NCBI RefSeq assembly: GCF_009900765.1
Contig: NZ_JAAABL010000006.1
Location: forward strand, 1 to 64,000
Origin: Rhodovarius lipocyclicus
GTDB taxonomy: Bacteria; Pseudomonadota; Alphaproteobacteria; Acetobacterales; Acetobacteraceae
DNA length: 64,000 nucleotides
Reading direction: 5' to 3'
Shown: piece after piece, positions 63,401 to 64,000 of the stretch
Layout of the letters: every line of letters begins with the position of its first letter
Position numbering within the stretch: the first letter of the stretch is position 1
Program-made: the position numbers and the translations under genes
The notes under the pieces: model-generated
The model's input: only the letters and a program-made list of their open reading frames with translations
The model's database searches: none
Told to the model about the DNA's origin: nothing

Positions 63401-64000
63401 CTCGTTGCCCTCCGCCACGCCATCGCCCGCCACCTGCACGCTCAGGGTCTTGCTGGTCTCGCCCGGGTTGAACACCAGCGTGCCGGAGATGGCGGTGTAG
63501 TCGCTGCCCGCATGGGCGGTGGCGTCGGCCGTGGCATAGGCCACCTGCACCACCTCGGTGGAGGCATGGGACAGGGTGATGGTGAAGGTCGCGGCCTTGG
63601 CGCCGCTGGCGGGCTCCGTCACCGAGATATCGGAAAGACTGAGCGCTGGCGGGCCGGCGGGGGCCACCGTGTCCGTCACCGTCACCACACCCGTCGCATC
63701 CGACAGCGTGGCGCCATTGGCGTTGGAAAGCGTGACGTTCAGGCTTTCCGTGCCCTCGGTCAGCGTATCGGCCAGGACGGGGATGGTGATGGTCTTGCTG
63801 GTCTCGCCGGCGGCGAAGGTCAGCGTGCCGCTGGTGGCGGTGTAGTCGAGGCCCGCCGTGGCGGTGCCCCCGCCCGTGGCGTAATCGACCGTGACGCTAC
63901 CGGTGGCCGGCGCGCTGAGCGTGACCGTCAGCGTGGCGTTGGCGACGCCCGAGGCGGGCTCCGCCAGCGTGACGTCGGAGATGGCCAGCCCCGGCAGCGC
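60428..64000 (-). CDS. Large secreted Calx-beta/GH5 cellulase-like/RTX protein (5' end outside window)
   Basis: The frame is open from 64000 to the stop at 60428, at least 1190 residues; the start lies beyond the window. Upstream are at least two Calx-beta repeats (ISDVTLAEPASG, LSDISVTEPASG, AGSDYTAISGTLVFNPGETS). Then a GH5-type glycoside hydrolase domain (about 61.9-63.3 kb coordinates): GFNTIRLPYSDEALEP, FFDHHRSEAG, the acid/base Glu in ADLANEPHN (codon at about 62827), SPHDYPNS and the nucleophile Glu in LLGEWGTK (about 62472). The C-terminal third has RTX-like blocks (GGAGDDIVVAGDG, GGQGDDWLIGQGGADTLHGG, GTGNDVFTASAQDDVFYSGG). Type I secretion and beta-glucan cleavage are inferred. Confidence 0.85.
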   Translation of the reverse strand, partial: ALPGLAISDVTLAEPASGVANATLTVTLSAPATGSVTVDYATGGGTATAGLDYTATSGTLTFAAGETSKTITIPVLADTLTEGTESLNVTLSNANGATLSDATGVVTVTDTVAPAGPPALSLSDISVTEPASGAKAATFTITLSHASTEVVQVAYATADATAHAGSDYTAISGTLVFNPGETSKTLSVQVAGDGVAEGNETFALNLTHAAGATPPSLSATATIHDPVAASSGYLHTDGNQIVNASGEAVQINATSWFGGESTTYVPHGLWSRGYKDMLDQMVELGFNTIRLPYSDEALEPGKVPNGIDFALNPDLQGLTVLQVYDKIVEYAGQVGLKIFFDHHRSEAGAGPNGNGLWYSSAYPESKMIENWVMLANRYAGNSTVIGADLANEPHNATWGDGGANDWQAAAQRIGNAILNVAPQWLIIVEGVESYQGNNYWWGGNLQGVAQHPVVLNVANQLVYSPHDYPNSVFPQTWFQDPNFPNNLDDIFRANWGYIYEQNIAPILLGEWGTKLVDPLDSGWLNAITKYLGGDFNLDGTKDIGAGKLPMSWAWWAWNPNSGDTGGVLQDDWLTPNLNKVNAVKPIMFGLITDGGGGTTPVEGGTASFSTSAELAIGAIAAGVTHIELTGDNLGAGSLDHLSHLTTITLTAAAPQLSASFTEADAGAFQGKVINVSAPNAQLFGVDGRALQADAALHVTGTHDLVVFGGAGDDIVVAGDGSTLFQGGAGNDRVIFGTAAGMAAAQVDGGAGTDVIELGADVTSLSASAFAGKSNIEYVQFDSTGDVTASFGLQAIGAANGQLIVVAPNAHSVHFDASAVPYGAVVLYGTGGADTLIGGQGDDWLIGQGGADTLHGGAGQDTLVFHTAAQLAEAALVDGGTGFDTLKIETGTSIADSAFAHVTGMEHLQLAGGGLQSAILGDLAGTAFGGRVTVTGPGAASLSIDAHAMTTGVLDVYMTTGADVITSSNGADLFRGVSTGDIVHGGGGNDGFQFAGLADFSGAALVDGGTGYDLAAVGGFGTLTDAAFAHIANLDQVTFVGGADAATSGRVSLALGDSAAAAFKGVVTLSAAGGTSLTIDASGLTGKGFVGVGGTGNDVFTASAQDDVFYSGGGHDLFIFGAQTGHDRVEGWASGSDGLFFQSLTEAQVQAMLAGATEAGGDTILHYTGGDVTLAGVAKAGLAMTDFGWGM

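Overview
The window is high-GC DNA from an alphaproteobacterium, most likely an aerobic member of the Acetobacteraceae close to Roseomonas. The pointers are several stand-alone TctC/Bug solute receptors, a COQ9-def-rpsU cluster, the alphaproteobacterial order fabH-plsX-rpmF-DUF177-cytochrome bc1 chaperone/bamE, a DUF2842 gene, and CtrA-type and suhB/MmgR-like regulatory signatures. Taxonomy is inferred from gene content only. No phage, complete insertion sequence, CRISPR array or rRNA gene was seen.

Layout. 0-4 kb: a compound inverted-repeat element, a TctC receptor overlapping a CaiB/BaiF CoA-transferase, a second TctC receptor, and a strong candidate for a suhB/MmgR-like small RNA on the minus strand (3909-3992). 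4-10.2 kb: a lytic transglycosylase and the complete urea ABC transporter urtABCDE (minus strand, every junction overlapping). 10.4-14.2 kb: a DMT exporter, a peptide-type solute-binding protein, an MBL-fold hydrolase and a nucleotidyltransferase-like protein. 14.2-17.3 kb: a small secreted protein, COQ9, peptide deformylase, divergent rpsU, and an exported unknown protein with no standard start codon. 17.3-23.3 kb: a three-gene operon of a lipoprotein and two exported caspase-fold proteins, one fused to a beta-propeller. 23.4-28.6 kb: an SDR, a second inverted-repeat element, and the fabH/plsX/rpmF/DUF177/bc1 chaperone cluster divergent from bamE. 28.6-34.2 kb: methyltransferases, DUF167, the ribosome-associated ABC-F protein EttA and a GNAT. 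34.2-38 kb: a third TctC receptor, mlaC-mlaA, metF and tRNA-Pro(CGG). 38-44 kb: an orphan xanthine-dehydrogenase-family large subunit, two tiny paralogous helical proteins behind a perfect FNR/FixK-type box, DUF2842, apt and a LOV hybrid histidine kinase. 44-51.3 kb: a 1562-residue RTX nucleotidase-like protein facing a glycosyltransferase-39-like membrane protein, with a perfect CtrA-type site between them, then a YdcF-like protein. 51.4-60.4 kb: an HME-type RND pump behind four 11-bp-phased direct repeats, an MFS exporter and its divergent TetR regulator with twin operators, a fourth TctC receptor, a DMT exporter, pyrD and a HAD-IIA phosphatase. 60.4-64 kb: a truncated secreted Calx-beta/GH5/RTX protein.

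Themes. Much of the content concerns solute uptake (urea, TctC receptors, peptide receptor) and the envelope or cell exterior (MlaA/MlaC, BamE, lytic transglycosylase, RTX proteins, caspase-lipoprotein operon). The most promising less-described items are the exported caspase operon, the sRNA, the FNR-box small-protein pair, and the LOV kinase whose Hpt domain has lost its histidine. A family of modular inverted-repeat elements recurs in intergenic DNA, including one 65-bp stretch present twice with a single difference.
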